Shown in pieces: positions 1 to 7,170 of a DNA stretch of 64,000 nt. Under the pieces are notes generated by a model. The model saw only the letters and a program-made list of their open reading frames with translations, made no database searches and was not told the DNA's origin. Each line of letters begins with the position of its first letter. Within the stretch, counting starts at the first letter, position 1. Origin of the DNA: a virus; IMG/VR virus record IMGVR_UViG_3300010885_039075, positions 1 through 64,000 of that record, one strand, 5' to 3'. The translations under genes and the position numbers were made by a program.

Positions 1-1
1 A

Positions 2-85
2 TGGGCGTTGTATGAAATCGGAGAGCATATAGCTGGTCCTGTAATGGCAGTATTATACGCAACCGGTCATATGACATTTAATTGA
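2..85 (+). CDS. 3' end of an unidentified protein
   Basis: The window opens inside an open frame that runs to a TGA at 83-85 and ends in ...YATGHMTFN. Only 27 residues are visible, so no family can be named. It matters because it ends 13 nt before the tmRNA coding piece, which leaves no room for an acceptor piece immediately upstream. Confidence 0.55.
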   Translation, partial: WALYEIGEHIAGPVMAVLYATGHMTFN

Positions 86-98
86 GTTTTCTTATGAT

Positions 99-280
99 GG
101 GCCTGCCATGGTTTCGACAGGGTCAAGAGTAATGAAATGGACAGTCCGGCAATGTAGAAGCCGTTAGGATTGGGGGAACCCGGTCGAAGACACAAAAAAC
201 GTAAATGCAAACGACGAACAGTTCGCTTTAGCGGCCTAAACTCCGCTTAGGGTAAGACATACCTCGTAACAGAAACTCAG
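99..280 (+). ncRNA. ssrA: tmRNA coding piece (5' half, tag ANDEQFALAA)
   Basis: The 5' end GGGCCTG...GGTTTCGAC matches the acceptor/D-like start of bacterial tmRNA. A resume codon GCA at 207 opens the tag ORF 207-239, which reads ANDEQFALAA and stop. The E. coli tag is ANDENYALAA, and betaproteobacterial tags are of the ANDExxALAA form. An intrinsic terminator follows 40 nt later, and no T-arm, CAGGCCC-like 3' acceptor strand or CCA is seen downstream. This is therefore the coding half of a two-piece (permuted) tmRNA, or a truncated one. The acceptor half is not visible in this window. The Ala-Leu-Ala-Ala ending is the usual ClpXP degron, and ClpX and ClpP are both encoded here. Confidence 0.85.
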
Positions 281-302
281 AACCCGCTTCGGCGGGTTTC
301 TT
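281..302 (+). terminator. Rho-independent terminator after tmRNA piece
   Basis: Stem AACCCGC / GCGGGTT with a TTCG tetraloop (281-298), then TTTCTTATT. It ends the tmRNA transcript. Confidence 0.85.
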
Positions 303-313
303 ATTGTTTAAAT

Positions 314-321
314 GATAAATA
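314..321 (+). promoter_or_regulatory. T4-type late promoter box GATAAATA
   Basis: GATAAATA, one base from the T4 late consensus TATAAATA, lies 30 nt before the ATG at 352, which has its own AAAGGA ribosome site. This is a late promoter with a normal leader, unlike the short-gap class elsewhere in the window. Confidence 0.5.
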
Positions 322-351
322 ATTACAATACACTTTTTAAAGGATTTTATC

Positions 352-999
352 ATGGCTATTCGAGACAACTGGGAAAAAGTATTCCCTATTACTGCAATGG
401 GAACCCCAGAGCTAGCATATTTCGTAGTTGATATGGGCGAAAACGTCGAATCAAATTATACAGCTAGTAATAGTTTATATTCACAGGCAGTTCAAGCATT
501 ACAACTAAAAACAGACTTATACATGGTAAGTCAACCAAATGGTAGCATCTTTACATTTGCAGCCAGGGTATCCAGTGTTCCTGGTGCAGTAGCAGGCGCA
601 ACAACTGGTACTATTGCTAGCTTGGGCACAGACATTTCCGAATTTGTCAGTGACAAAGTAGTAACAAATATTTCTTTACGTGCAGGTGGTACAGCCAATG
701 ACGTAGGCGATGAATTTGAATTCCGTCATGCAAATTTTGCAACCCCACTTAAAGTTCGTGTAACAGCAAGTAATTCAGGTGTTGCCACAGCAGTATCAAT
801 TGTAAATAGTGGTTTATGGACAGATGGTGATAATTTACCTGCTAATACTACAGTAGCAGGTTTTACTAGAGTTCAAACATTTGGTACCATTGATATGAAT
901 GGTCAAGACCTGCAAGTCAACATGAACACCTGGGGACTTAGCAATGTAGTTGTTTACAATGCCAGCATTATAGGCGGCAGTTTAGTTTGGAACGACTAA
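352..999 (+). CDS. Unknown protein, possibly a virion component
   Basis: A 215-residue protein with a strong ribosome site (AAAGGA) and a late-type box upstream. It is rich in Ala, Thr, Ser, Asn, Val and Gly with alternating hydrophobic residues, as in beta-structured virion or fibre proteins. I see no catalytic motif, signal peptide or membrane segment. Its own terminator follows, so it is a single-gene late unit. The structural role is inferred from composition and promoter type only. Confidence 0.7.
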   Translation: MAIRDNWEKVFPITAMGTPELAYFVVDMGENVESNYTASNSLYSQAVQALQLKTDLYMVSQPNGSIFTFAARVSSVPGAVAGATTGTIASLGTDISEFVSDKVVTNISLRAGGTANDVGDEFEFRHANFATPLKVRVTASNSGVATAVSIVNSGLWTDGDNLPANTTVAGFTRVQTFGTIDMNGQDLQVNMNTWGLSNVVVYNASIIGGSLVWND

Positions 1000-1017
1000 G
1001 CAATATACATTTAGCAG

Positions 1018-1039
1018 AAACCCGCCGCGGCGGGTTTCT
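1018..1039 (+). terminator. Rho-independent terminator
   Basis: CCCGC / GCGGG stem extended by AAA/TTT (1018-1037), then TTTCTTATT. Its sequence resembles the terminator at 281-302. Confidence 0.85.
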
Positions 1040-1158
1040 TATTGAGCAAATCGATAATTGACTTTAGGTCGATGAACATATTGATAAGGACCTTTGGAAA
1101 AAGCTACAACAAGAGGAAGATGGTTATTAACTTTTCCTATTAAGTCAATAAAAATATA

Positions 1159-1226
1159 TTAGTGAAATACTCCTTGACTTTGCTGATTATAAGGATATAT
1201 AATATATAACTTAGTGAAAACACTAA
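1159..1226 (+). promoter_or_regulatory. Sigma70 promoter of ahpCD with flanking repeats
   Basis: TTGACT (1174-1179), 18-nt spacer, TATAAT (1198-1203). A repeat TTAGTGAAATACT (1159-1171) sits just before the -35. A second copy, extended into the perfect dyad TTAGTG-AAAA-CACTAA (1211-1226), lies in the start region. Two related half-sites bracketing a promoter look like operators or a 5' hairpin. The regulator is not identified. Confidence 0.75.
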
Positions 1227-1256
1227 TACAAATTTTTAACTTAAAGGAAATCAAAA

Positions 1257-1814
1257 ATGAAAACAGTTGGAGATAAATTAACAGCATTTGCAGTAACAGG
1301 TGTTAAGCCAGGACAACCAGAAGATGCTTTTTATACAATCACAGAACAAAGCTTTGAAGGCAAGTGGAAGGTAATCGTTTACTATCCCAAGGACTTTACA
1401 TTCGTTTGTCCTACAGAGATTGTGGCCTATGACAAACTAGCCAGCGACTTTGCTGACCGTGATGCAGTCCTACTAACAGGTAGCACAGACAATGAGTTCT
1501 GCAAAGTAGCATGGCAAAAGTCACACGACGACCTGCGTAAAATCACGCATCATCAGTTTGCCGACACACAACGATATGACTCAAACACTGGTGATAGTTT
1601 GAGCCTGATTGAACAACTGGGCGTATTTTATGCTCCAGCAGGTGCCGCACTACGTGCAACATTTATTGTTGACCCAGACAACGTTATCCAACACGTTACT
1701 GTAAACAATTTGAACGTTGGTCGTAGCCCAGAAGAAACATTGCGTGTATTAGACGCATTGCAAACTGGCGAACTATGTGCATGTAACCGTACAGTAGGCG
1801 GGGAGACTCTATAA
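1257..1814 (+). CDS. ahpC: Peroxiredoxin, AhpC type (AhpC/AhpD class)
   Basis: A 185-residue thiol peroxidase that reduces hydroperoxides. The peroxidatic cysteine C51 lies in the hallmark DFTFVCPTE. Two further cysteines, C174 and C176 (GELCACN), near the C terminus match the three-cysteine AhpC of actinobacteria, which is reduced by AhpD instead of AhpF. The IVDPDN and EETLRVLDALQ blocks match too, and the length is normal. The next gene is AhpD, starting 1 nt after the stop, so the pair is complete and co-transcribed from the promoter at 1174. It is likely to protect the infected cell from peroxide. Confidence 0.95.
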   Translation: MKTVGDKLTAFAVTGVKPGQPEDAFYTITEQSFEGKWKVIVYYPKDFTFVCPTEIVAYDKLASDFADRDAVLLTGSTDNEFCKVAWQKSHDDLRKITHHQFADTQRYDSNTGDSLSLIEQLGVFYAPAGAALRATFIVDPDNVIQHVTVNNLNVGRSPEETLRVLDALQTGELCACNRTVGGETL

Positions 1815-1815
1815 T

Positions 1816-2322
1816 ATGGCATTCAACGACACTATTAAAGGTGCGTTGCCAGACTACGCAAAGGATACCAAGTTAAACTTGGACGCAGTCCTTTTGCGTA
1901 GTACACTAGATGCTGATGTAGCTATAGGTTGTGCTGTAGCCGCATTGGCCGCTACTGGTAACGGCAAAGTTTTAAGCATACTATTAGCAGATGCTCCAGT
2001 ACATGCAGAGTCAGCAATGACAGCCGCAAGTATCATGGCACAGAACAATGTATGGTATCCATATGTTGAAATGGCAGACGATGCTAACCTAACTGGATTG
2101 CCAGCACAGCTTCGTATGAACGCTATCGCTAGTCATGGTGGAACTACCAAGTCAAACTTTGAAGCGTTCAGTCTTGCCGCATCAATCGTTGGCAAGTGTC
2201 ACTTCTGTGTTAAGGCGCACTACGAAACATTGAAGAAGGAAGGTTATACAGTAGAACAACTTCGTGACATTGGGCGTATTGCCAGTGTAATGAACTCTGT
2301 GGCCAAAGTATTGAATAGCTAA
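1816..2322 (+). CDS. ahpD: AhpD-like disulfide reductase
   Basis: A 168-residue carboxymuconolactone-decarboxylase-fold protein. The AhpD active site is present as E116, C128, C131 and H135 (CHFCVKAH). The spacing equals that of Mycobacterium tuberculosis AhpD (E118, C130, C133, H137). The family reduces AhpC using electrons from a dihydrolipoyl protein. It is translationally coupled to ahpC. Confidence 0.93.
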   Translation: MAFNDTIKGALPDYAKDTKLNLDAVLLRSTLDADVAIGCAVAALAATGNGKVLSILLADAPVHAESAMTAASIMAQNNVWYPYVEMADDANLTGLPAQLRMNAIASHGGTTKSNFEAFSLAASIVGKCHFCVKAHYETLKKEGYTVEQLRDIGRIASVMNSVAKVLNS

Positions 2323-2400
2323 GTTTGTTGCAAAGATACAACAATATGTAATTCATTTGTCCATTTTAATACAATTCCGTGATGATTGTTTTACATATTC

Positions 2401-2430
2401 TTGACTTCGTACGTAAATATTATGTACAAT
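2401..2430 (+). promoter_or_regulatory. Sigma70-type promoter
   Basis: TTGACT (2401-2406), 18-nt spacer, TACAAT (2425-2430). A short GAAC-GAAA-GTTC hairpin follows, then the AAAGGAAATG ribosome site and the start at 2468. Confidence 0.7.
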
Positions 2431-2467
2431 AGTAAATGAACGAAAGTTCGAACATAAAGGAAATGAA

Positions 2468-3028
2468 ATGAAAAAAATTGCAATAGCAACATTGGTTTTG
2501 GCAGCATTTGGTGCCAATGCCGCAGATAGCTTTACCGTCGAAGGTCAGCATATCAATAACAACGGCGCGGCCGCACAAAGCCAAGCAGTATTAGGTATTA
2601 AGAAAGATATCAACAGCATGTTTGCTGGCGACCTAGCTTTTAGTAATGCACAAACAGAAGGCACTAACGCACTAAGCACACGTTTAGAAGCTGGCGTTAC
2701 TGGTACAATGCCATTGGTCAGCGGCATCAATGGTTACACTCGTGTAGCATTGGGTCAAAAGTATACAAACACAACAAACTTTACATACTACTCAATTGAG
2801 CCAGGTGTTACTGCCGCAGTTCCAGGAGTTGCTGGTTTAACAGCTAAAGTTGGATACCGTTGGAGAAGTGCAGATGATGCAGGTGCATACAACGATCAAA
2901 CACATACAATGCGTTATACTTTAAGTTATGCATTGACCAAAGTTGACAGCATTGGTGTACGCTACGACCGTGTTAAAGGCGACAACGATCAAAAGATCTG
3001 GGCAGTTGCTTACACACGTGGTTTCTAA
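2468..3028 (+). CDS. Secreted outer-membrane beta-barrel protein
   Basis: 186 residues. The Sec signal peptide (MKKIAIATLVLAAFGANA) has a likely cut after residue 19. The mature part is made of alternating hydrophobic/polar strands separated by short turns, and the chain ends in an aromatic ...YTRGF. A terminal Phe is the classical signal recognised by the BAM complex of Gram-negative bacteria. The size suits an 8-strand barrel (OmpA/OmpX/OmpW size). It has its own promoter and terminator. A phage gene placing a barrel in the host outer membrane could alter receptor display or block superinfection; that role is inferred. Confidence 0.8.
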   Translation: MKKIAIATLVLAAFGANAADSFTVEGQHINNNGAAAQSQAVLGIKKDINSMFAGDLAFSNAQTEGTNALSTRLEAGVTGTMPLVSGINGYTRVALGQKYTNTTNFTYYSIEPGVTAAVPGVAGLTAKVGYRWRSADDAGAYNDQTHTMRYTLSYALTKVDSIGVRYDRVKGDNDQKIWAVAYTRGF

Positions 3029-3048
3029 AATTTAGAAATCCTTATAAA

Positions 3049-3072
3049 AAGGCTCTTAGGAGCCTTTTTTTA
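3049..3072 (+). terminator. Rho-independent terminator
   Basis: AAGGCTC / GAGCCTT stem (3049-3066) with loop TTAG, followed by seven T. Confidence 0.9.
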
Positions 3073-3097
3073 TCTATTAAATAATTTACCAATTTGG

Positions 3098-3126
3098 TTG
3101 CAAGATAATTAAATTGACTGTATAAT
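3098..3126 (+). promoter_or_regulatory. Sigma70 promoter
   Basis: TTGCAA (3098-3103), 17-nt spacer, TATAAT (3121-3126), upstream of the start at 3150. Confidence 0.75.
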
Positions 3127-3149
3127 AAACTATCCAACAAGGAAACAAT

Positions 3150-3542
3150 ATGTTAGATTGCTTGATAATCGGCGATAGTATAGCAGTGGGCACACAGCAA
3201 TTTAGACCCGAATGTGTTGCTTATGCCACCGGCGGCATAAACACTAAACAGTGGAATACAAAATATAATAAAACAATGACAGCTAGAACTGTTATTATCA
3301 GCCTAGGCTCAAACGATCATGCGGGAATCAATTCTTTTCAAGAATTAATGAAAGTTCGCCAAAAAGTTGATGCGGAACATGTCTTTTGGATACTGCCTGC
3401 TATTAAACCCGAAGTACGAGATATTGTACAGCTTATAGCAGTAAACTACGGTGACACAGTCTTACCCATTAATAGATTACAAGCGGATAAAATTCATCCT
3501 AGCTGGTCTGGCTATAAAGATCTGGCCAATCAAACAAAATAA
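3150..3542 (+). CDS. SGNH/GDSL-like hydrolase
   Basis: A 130-residue compact SGNH hydrolase. It has block I GDS with candidate nucleophile S10, block III GSND (about 52-55), and block V DKIHPSWSGY with D113 and H116. The family removes acyl or acetyl groups from lipids, glycans or peptidoglycan. There is no signal peptide, so it is cytoplasmic or virion-borne. At 130 residues it is shorter than most family members (about 180-200). Confidence 0.8.
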   Translation: MLDCLIIGDSIAVGTQQFRPECVAYATGGINTKQWNTKYNKTMTARTVIISLGSNDHAGINSFQELMKVRQKVDAEHVFWILPAIKPEVRDIVQLIAVNYGDTVLPINRLQADKIHPSWSGYKDLANQTK

Positions 3543-3550
3543 GATAAATA
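3543..3550 (+). promoter_or_regulatory. Late promoter box GATAAATA
   Basis: GATAAATA overlaps the end of the preceding gene, 22 nt before the ATG at 3573, leaving room for the AGGAGA ribosome site. Confidence 0.5.
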
Positions 3551-3572
3551 TTCTTAGAATAGGAGAGATATT

Positions 3573-3773
3573 ATGTCTTTACAACCACAAACAACACCTG
3601 CAATGACTGTTTTAGAATGGATCGATAGCCTAGAAGGCGGATCCGAAGAAGCCGCACAGAAAAAAGCAAACATGCGCCAAGTATGGTTAACACATACGCC
3701 TGGATCCAACAGTCCAGAATTTGAAGCAATTTGGATTCCTTATACACGAGCACTTGGCATAAACATGGTCTAA
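3573..3773 (+). CDS. Small unknown protein
   Basis: A 66-residue soluble protein with a strong ribosome site (AGGAGA). No motif recognised. It has an acidic centre (EGGSEEAAQ) and an aromatic C-terminal part. Confidence 0.65.
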   Translation: MSLQPQTTPAMTVLEWIDSLEGGSEEAAQKKANMRQVWLTHTPGSNSPEFEAIWIPYTRALGINMV

Positions 3774-3783
3774 GAGTTCGGTT

Positions 3784-3791
3784 AATAAATA
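3784..3791 (+). promoter_or_regulatory. Late promoter box AATAAATA, short gap
   Basis: AATAAATA ends 4 nt before the ATG at 3796. A member of the short-gap class described under findings. Confidence 0.55.
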
Positions 3792-3795
3792 CCGA

Positions 3796-4446
3796 ATGAA
3801 GGCTCGCATCGCTTTATTTTTGCATCAACCCAAATGCTCTGTACAAAGCGGTAACGGCATATTAAAAGCTCTCAGTTCAGATTACGAGTTTAAGATTTTT
3901 ACTAAACACGATCTGGAAGAGGGCTTTTTCGATGATGTAGATATCATAGCCATCCCTGGCGGCATTGGCGACAGCGAAAGTTACGGTTCGCTGATGAAAT
4001 TGCACAAAAAGAAGATCAAAGAATTCGTTGCTCGCGGTGGTAAATATCTAGGAATTTGCATGGGTGCATACTGGGCCGGCAGTCACTATTTTAATATATT
4101 AGATAGTGTAGATGCTGTTCAATATCTAAGTCGCCCTGGCACAGACACACGCAGGCCTCACGCTAAGAACATTTCGATAACATGGGATACCAAGCCCATG
4201 AACATGTTTTGGTATGATGGCTGTGCTTTAGTGGGTGATACTGCTAAATTTGAAACTGTGGCCACTTATGCCAACGGTGATGCCATGGCTATTATACAAA
4301 ATAATATAGGCCTAATAGGCTGTCATCCCGAAAGTCAAGCACACTGGTACAATGGATGGTCATGGATGCGAGAACACTATCACCAAGGCGAACATCACAT
4401 GCTCCTGAAGGAGTTTGTTAACCGATTAATGAAAAATGATAATTGA
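3796..4446 (+). CDS. Class-I glutamine-amidotransferase-like protein (BPL_N type)
   Basis: A 216-residue DJ-1/GATase-fold protein. The nucleophile elbow GICMGAY carries C88, and the GCHPES block gives H177 and E179, forming a Cys-His-Glu triad. The Gly-rich IPGGIGDS loop matches the family. It is closest in feel to the amidotransferase-like domain found with biotin-protein ligase, but the ligase domain is absent. The substrate is unknown. There is no Shine-Dalgarno; a late box sits 4 nt upstream, so a leaderless message is possible. It overlaps the next small gene by 11 nt. Confidence 0.75.
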   Translation: MKARIALFLHQPKCSVQSGNGILKALSSDYEFKIFTKHDLEEGFFDDVDIIAIPGGIGDSESYGSLMKLHKKKIKEFVARGGKYLGICMGAYWAGSHYFNILDSVDAVQYLSRPGTDTRRPHAKNISITWDTKPMNMFWYDGCALVGDTAKFETVATYANGDAMAIIQNNIGLIGCHPESQAHWYNGWSWMREHYHQGEHHMLLKEFVNRLMKNDN

Positions 4447-4576
4447 AATATTTTTTTATGGATTCGTAACAGCATTTGGTTGGTGGACTGCTAACCATTA
4501 TGTTATAGAGCCATACTTCCCTCCCAGTGTTCTTGAACAACGAGAAGACAAGAAAAAAGAAGACAAGAAAGATTAA
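4436..4576 (+). CDS. 46-residue membrane-anchored small protein
   Basis: Starts inside the 3' end of the previous gene. The N terminus is hydrophobic and aromatic (MIIEIFFYGFVTAFGWW), followed by a short Pro-rich stretch and a strongly charged tail (EDKKKEDKKD). It is probably a single-pass inner-membrane peptide. The stop is 1 nt before the next ATG, so the two are coupled. Confidence 0.6.
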   Translation: MIIEIFFYGFVTAFGWWTANHYVIEPYFPPSVLEQREDKKKEDKKD

Positions 4577-4577
4577 T

Positions 4578-4829
4578 ATGTGGACCTACGTATTAACTTT
4601 CTTTGCAGTATTCTTCACTGACTTAATCTATATATATTTTGTCAAGTCTATACAAAATGATCATCCATGGCGTGCCGCGTGGTGGAGCATGGTGGTTACT
4701 TTTACCGCCAGCATAGCAGTGATTAACTATACCACAGATCACTTAGCACTAATACCTGCATTATTGGGCGCTTACTTTGGTGCCTACGTTGGTATGAGAG
4801 TAGAAAATATTACTGATCGACAGCGTTAA
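4578..4829 (+). CDS. Small three-segment membrane protein
   Basis: An 83-residue protein with three likely transmembrane helices: MWTYVLTFFAVFFTDLIYIY, a middle W/V-rich segment, and ALIPALLGAYFGAYVG. I start it at 4578 (MWTYV) because an upstream in-frame ATG at 4527 lies inside the preceding gene. Function unknown; its size would suit a holin-like or transporter-like role, but nothing shows it. Confidence 0.65.
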   Translation: MWTYVLTFFAVFFTDLIYIYFVKSIQNDHPWRAAWWSMVVTFTASIAVINYTTDHLALIPALLGAYFGAYVGMRVENITDRQR

Positions 4830-4853
4830 AACGAGCAGGCCTGTCGTTTTTTT
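4828..4853 (+). terminator. Rho-independent terminator
   Basis: AAAACGA / TCGTTTT stem (4828-4850) around a small CAGGCCTG palindrome, then T7. It overlaps the stop of the membrane-protein gene. Confidence 0.75.
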
Positions 4854-4878
4854 AATTCAATTCAATTAAATTTAATAA

Positions 4879-5001
4879 CTACTGATTAGAAATAGCTTTG
4901 GACCAGACTGGGGAGTACAAGGCTATTTCTGGGCAACGTTTGATTACGTGAGAAATTATTTTATGGACTCATGGACCTTTGATATAGATCTTGCTTTGTG
5001 A
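4879..5001 (+). pseudogene. Remnant of a papain-like (C1) cysteine peptidase
   Basis: A start-less open frame between two stop codons and TGA at 4999. It encodes NSFGPDWGVQGYF, which matches the active-site Asn region of papain-family proteases (NSWGxxWGxxGYF). The catalytic Cys and His portions are absent. The -35 element of the next promoter lies inside it. Probably the decayed tail of a deleted protease gene. Confidence 0.6.
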
Positions 5002-5019
5002 TCTCTAAGACTATATAAT
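4991..5019 (+). promoter_or_regulatory. Sigma70 promoter
   Basis: TTGCTT (4991-4996), 17-nt spacer, TATAAT (5014-5019), before the gene at 5066. Confidence 0.75.
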
Positions 5020-5065
5020 AGCGTACAGACAATAGTTTGTGCATTACACACAGAGAGGTATTATT

Positions 5066-5305
5066 ATGTCCACAAATGGATACGAAATTCGTCTTGAACT
5101 ACTCAAGATGGCCAAAGAAATGTTAGAGCAAGACTGGCATGCTAAACGCGATGCTGTCATAACTGACTATCACACAAGGGTTCAGGAAGCACAGTCTAAT
5201 CAACTGAGTATGCCGGAAAAACCAACATTCGAAGCTTTCCCCACAGAAGCAGAGATTATCACTAAAGCAACAGCACTAAACGGTTTTATTACCAATAGAA
5301 GCTAA
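5066..5305 (+). CDS. Small unknown helical protein
   Basis: 79 residues, mostly helical and charged. I prefer the ATG at 5066 (MSTNGYE) because AGAGAGG precedes it; an in-frame ATG exists at 5039. No recognisable family. It is bounded by a promoter and a strong terminator. Confidence 0.65.
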   Translation: MSTNGYEIRLELLKMAKEMLEQDWHAKRDAVITDYHTRVQEAQSNQLSMPEKPTFEAFPTEAEIITKATALNGFITNRS

Positions 5306-5322
5306 TTGGTAAACTAACCAAG

Positions 5323-5370
5323 AAAACGGTAAAATGCACTATTGCTTTTACCGTTTTTTTATTGTATAAT
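5323..5370 (+). terminator. Terminator fused to the next promoter
   Basis: A 12-bp perfect stem AAAACGGTAAAA / TTTTACCGTTTT (5323-5334 with 5346-5357) and T-run ends the previous gene. The same bases carry the -35 TTGCTT (5342-5347), with TATAAT at 5365-5370 after 17 nt. One stretch both stops and restarts transcription. Confidence 0.85.
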
Positions 5371-5419
5371 ACTCTTACGTTGTTTAGTTACAGCGACGAA
5401 ACTTAAAGGAAACTTAAAA

Positions 5420-5677
5420 ATGAACATTACTAAATCTAGTAAACTACTTTCCGCCCTACGTAAGGGTGAGGAATTGACAGCGGCTCAAATCGGCCAACGT
5501 TTTGGTATTAAAAACCCAACGGCAACAGTTAGCGCATTGCGTTTTAACGGTTTTGCTATCTATGCTAATCAGCATAAAGATACTAAAGGTCGTCAGACTA
5601 CCAAGTATCGTTTGGGCACTCCAAGCCGCGAAGTTGTAGCCGCTGGTTACAAAGCTATTGCATTGGGTCTTGTCTAA
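5420..5677 (+). CDS. Small winged-helix/HTH DNA-binding protein
   Basis: An 85-residue basic protein. LTAAQIGQRFGIKNPTATVS reads as a helix-turn-helix, with IGQRFGIKNP as recognition region, followed by a short wing. This resembles small HTH proteins of T4-like phages. The start at 5420 has an AAAGGAAAC ribosome site. It is likely a transcription regulator of the phage, expressed alone between promoter 5342 and terminator 5706. Confidence 0.7.
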   Translation: MNITKSSKLLSALRKGEELTAAQIGQRFGIKNPTATVSALRFNGFAIYANQHKDTKGRQTTKYRLGTPSREVVAAGYKAIALGLV

Positions 5678-5705
5678 GATCTAAGAGCTTCCAGCTTAAA
5701 TAATA

Positions 5706-5730
5706 GGGTGCATTTTTTGCACCCTTTTTT
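5706..5730 (+). terminator. Rho-independent terminator
   Basis: GGGTGCA / TGCACCC stem with a five-T loop (5706-5724), then T6. Confidence 0.9.
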
Positions 5731-5741
5731 ATTTTATACAT

Positions 5742-6266
5742 ATGAACATCAAAGAAAAAATTAGAACAGTTAAAAATTTTCCAAAGACTGGAGTTGACTT
5801 TTTGGATATTACCACAATACTATCTGATCCCTTAGCATTTAAATTTACAGTGGATTGGTTAGAAGATGTTGTCAACAGTAATAGTATAAAGTCTATTGTG
5901 GCCATTGATGCCAGAGGTTTTATATGGGGCGGAGCAGTCGGTGCTATCACCGGCATACCATTATTCCTGGCACGTAAGTCCGGCAAGTTACCTGGCGCCA
6001 CATATGAAATTACTTACAACACAGAATATAGCACAGCCACTGTGGCCATGCTAGTGAATCAAAAAATAGAAGGACCTGTTATGGTCATTGACGATATCAT
6101 AGCAACCGGTGGTACTAGTCATGCAGTGGGAGAAATTATAAACACTTTATGGCACATTGATAATCACAATCAAATACATTGTGCCATAGCAGATCTAAGT
6201 TTCTTGGGCGGCAAAAGTATGCTGGAAAAAGAAAATTATAGGGTAACTAGTTTAGTTAGTTTTTGA
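5742..6266 (+). CDS. apt: Adenine phosphoribosyltransferase
   Basis: 174 residues, the normal Apt length. It has the N-terminal IRTVKNFPKTGVDFLDITT block, the ARGFIWGGAVG substrate loop, the RKSGKLPG block and the PRPP-binding motif VMVIDDIIATGGTS. The enzyme makes AMP from adenine and PRPP and would salvage purine released from host nucleic acid. A second purine gene, guaC, is at 12739. It converges on the radical SAM gene with an 11-nt overlap. Confidence 0.93.
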   Translation: MNIKEKIRTVKNFPKTGVDFLDITTILSDPLAFKFTVDWLEDVVNSNSIKSIVAIDARGFIWGGAVGAITGIPLFLARKSGKLPGATYEITYNTEYSTATVAMLVNQKIEGPVMVIDDIIATGGTSHAVGEIINTLWHIDNHNQIHCAIADLSFLGGKSMLEKENYRVTSLVSF

Positions 6267-7161
6267 CAAAATAATTATTAGAAGCCATTCTAATTTTTTT
6301 CTTATCACTGTGACTATGACATAAAAACATAGGACAGTTGAAAGATTCGCGGGGAGGTAGCCAATCACTTTCAAACACATTGCCCAAAGTTCTACCTCCG
6401 CAATCGCTGCCTGTGGCAAATCCTTTATGACTAATGTATATGTAGTCAACGCCTGCATAACATCCAGTGCCCACACTTTGTTTTTGGCCTTCTTCGCTGG
6501 GCTTAGTAGGATCTATCCAATTTGGATCGGGTAAACTTGGATCTCTAGGCGGTACTGGCGCAGGCGGTGGAGGCACCCAATTCTCTTCGCGACCATTCAT
6601 TAAATTTATTTCGTTAGCAGAATAACCGTCTATATAAGGATTACTTGATCTAGCATCAACGTATAATGGCATACCACGTGTGGGAATTTTTCTAGAATTT
6701 AGATCTGCAATCAGTGCCATTTGCTCTTTGACTTTGCCGGGAAAATAAGGAACTTTGACTCTGATAATTTTATTGTTAGTTTGACAGAAATCGATGATGT
6801 ATTCTGCAATAGAAGGATTTTGCCAATGATGATAAGTTAGTGTAATTTGATCTATATAATCTTGTATACTCATATAGTCAAACCAACTAGTACCTCCAGA
6901 TGTTTCTATTTTAACAAAAGATGGCCGTGTTTTTATCTGTTTTAAAATTGAAGTAATATTTGGTAGCGTTATTAGTTCGCCACCACTTAGTTGCCAAACA
7001 ATTTTTTCGGCATGCTTATATCTACTGTCTTGAATTTTTTTGACTACAGATAGATAACTTGCTAACTCTTTAATGGAACTGCCCCCTCGATAACGAGCGG
7101 GGCAGTATGTACATTCTTGATCGCAGTAATCTGTTAAATGCCAGAATACCTGTGAATTCAT
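6256..7161 (-). CDS. Radical SAM enzyme with extra C-terminal cysteines
   Basis: 301 residues. CDQECTYC supplies C13, C17 and C20, the CX3CX2C site for the SAM-cleaving 4Fe-4S cluster; LSGGE (about 59-63) is the SAM-contact glycine motif. After the barrel comes a proline-rich linker (196-222), then C234, C254, C276 and C281, spaced like an auxiliary cluster of the SPASM/twitch kind. Such enzymes modify peptides, proteins or cofactors. It is downstream of and close to a 151-residue secreted-looking or structural protein (7171-7626), a possible substrate. The substrate is unproven. Confidence 0.85.
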   Translation of the reverse strand: MNSQVFWHLTDYCDQECTYCPARYRGGSSIKELASYLSVVKKIQDSRYKHAEKIVWQLSGGELITLPNITSILKQIKTRPSFVKIETSGGTSWFDYMSIQDYIDQITLTYHHWQNPSIAEYIIDFCQTNNKIIRVKVPYFPGKVKEQMALIADLNSRKIPTRGMPLYVDARSSNPYIDGYSANEINLMNGREENWVPPPPAPVPPRDPSLPDPNWIDPTKPSEEGQKQSVGTGCYAGVDYIYISHKGFATGSDCGGRTLGNVFESDWLPPRESFNCPMFLCHSHSDKKKIRMASNNYFVKN

Positions 7162-7170
7162 TTTAATCTA

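Noticed and set aside
4527-4577. Upstream start for the membrane protein at 4578
   Set aside because: The extension lies in the end of the 46-residue gene in another frame and adds a charged, unrelated stretch; the 4578 start follows that gene's stop by 1 nt.
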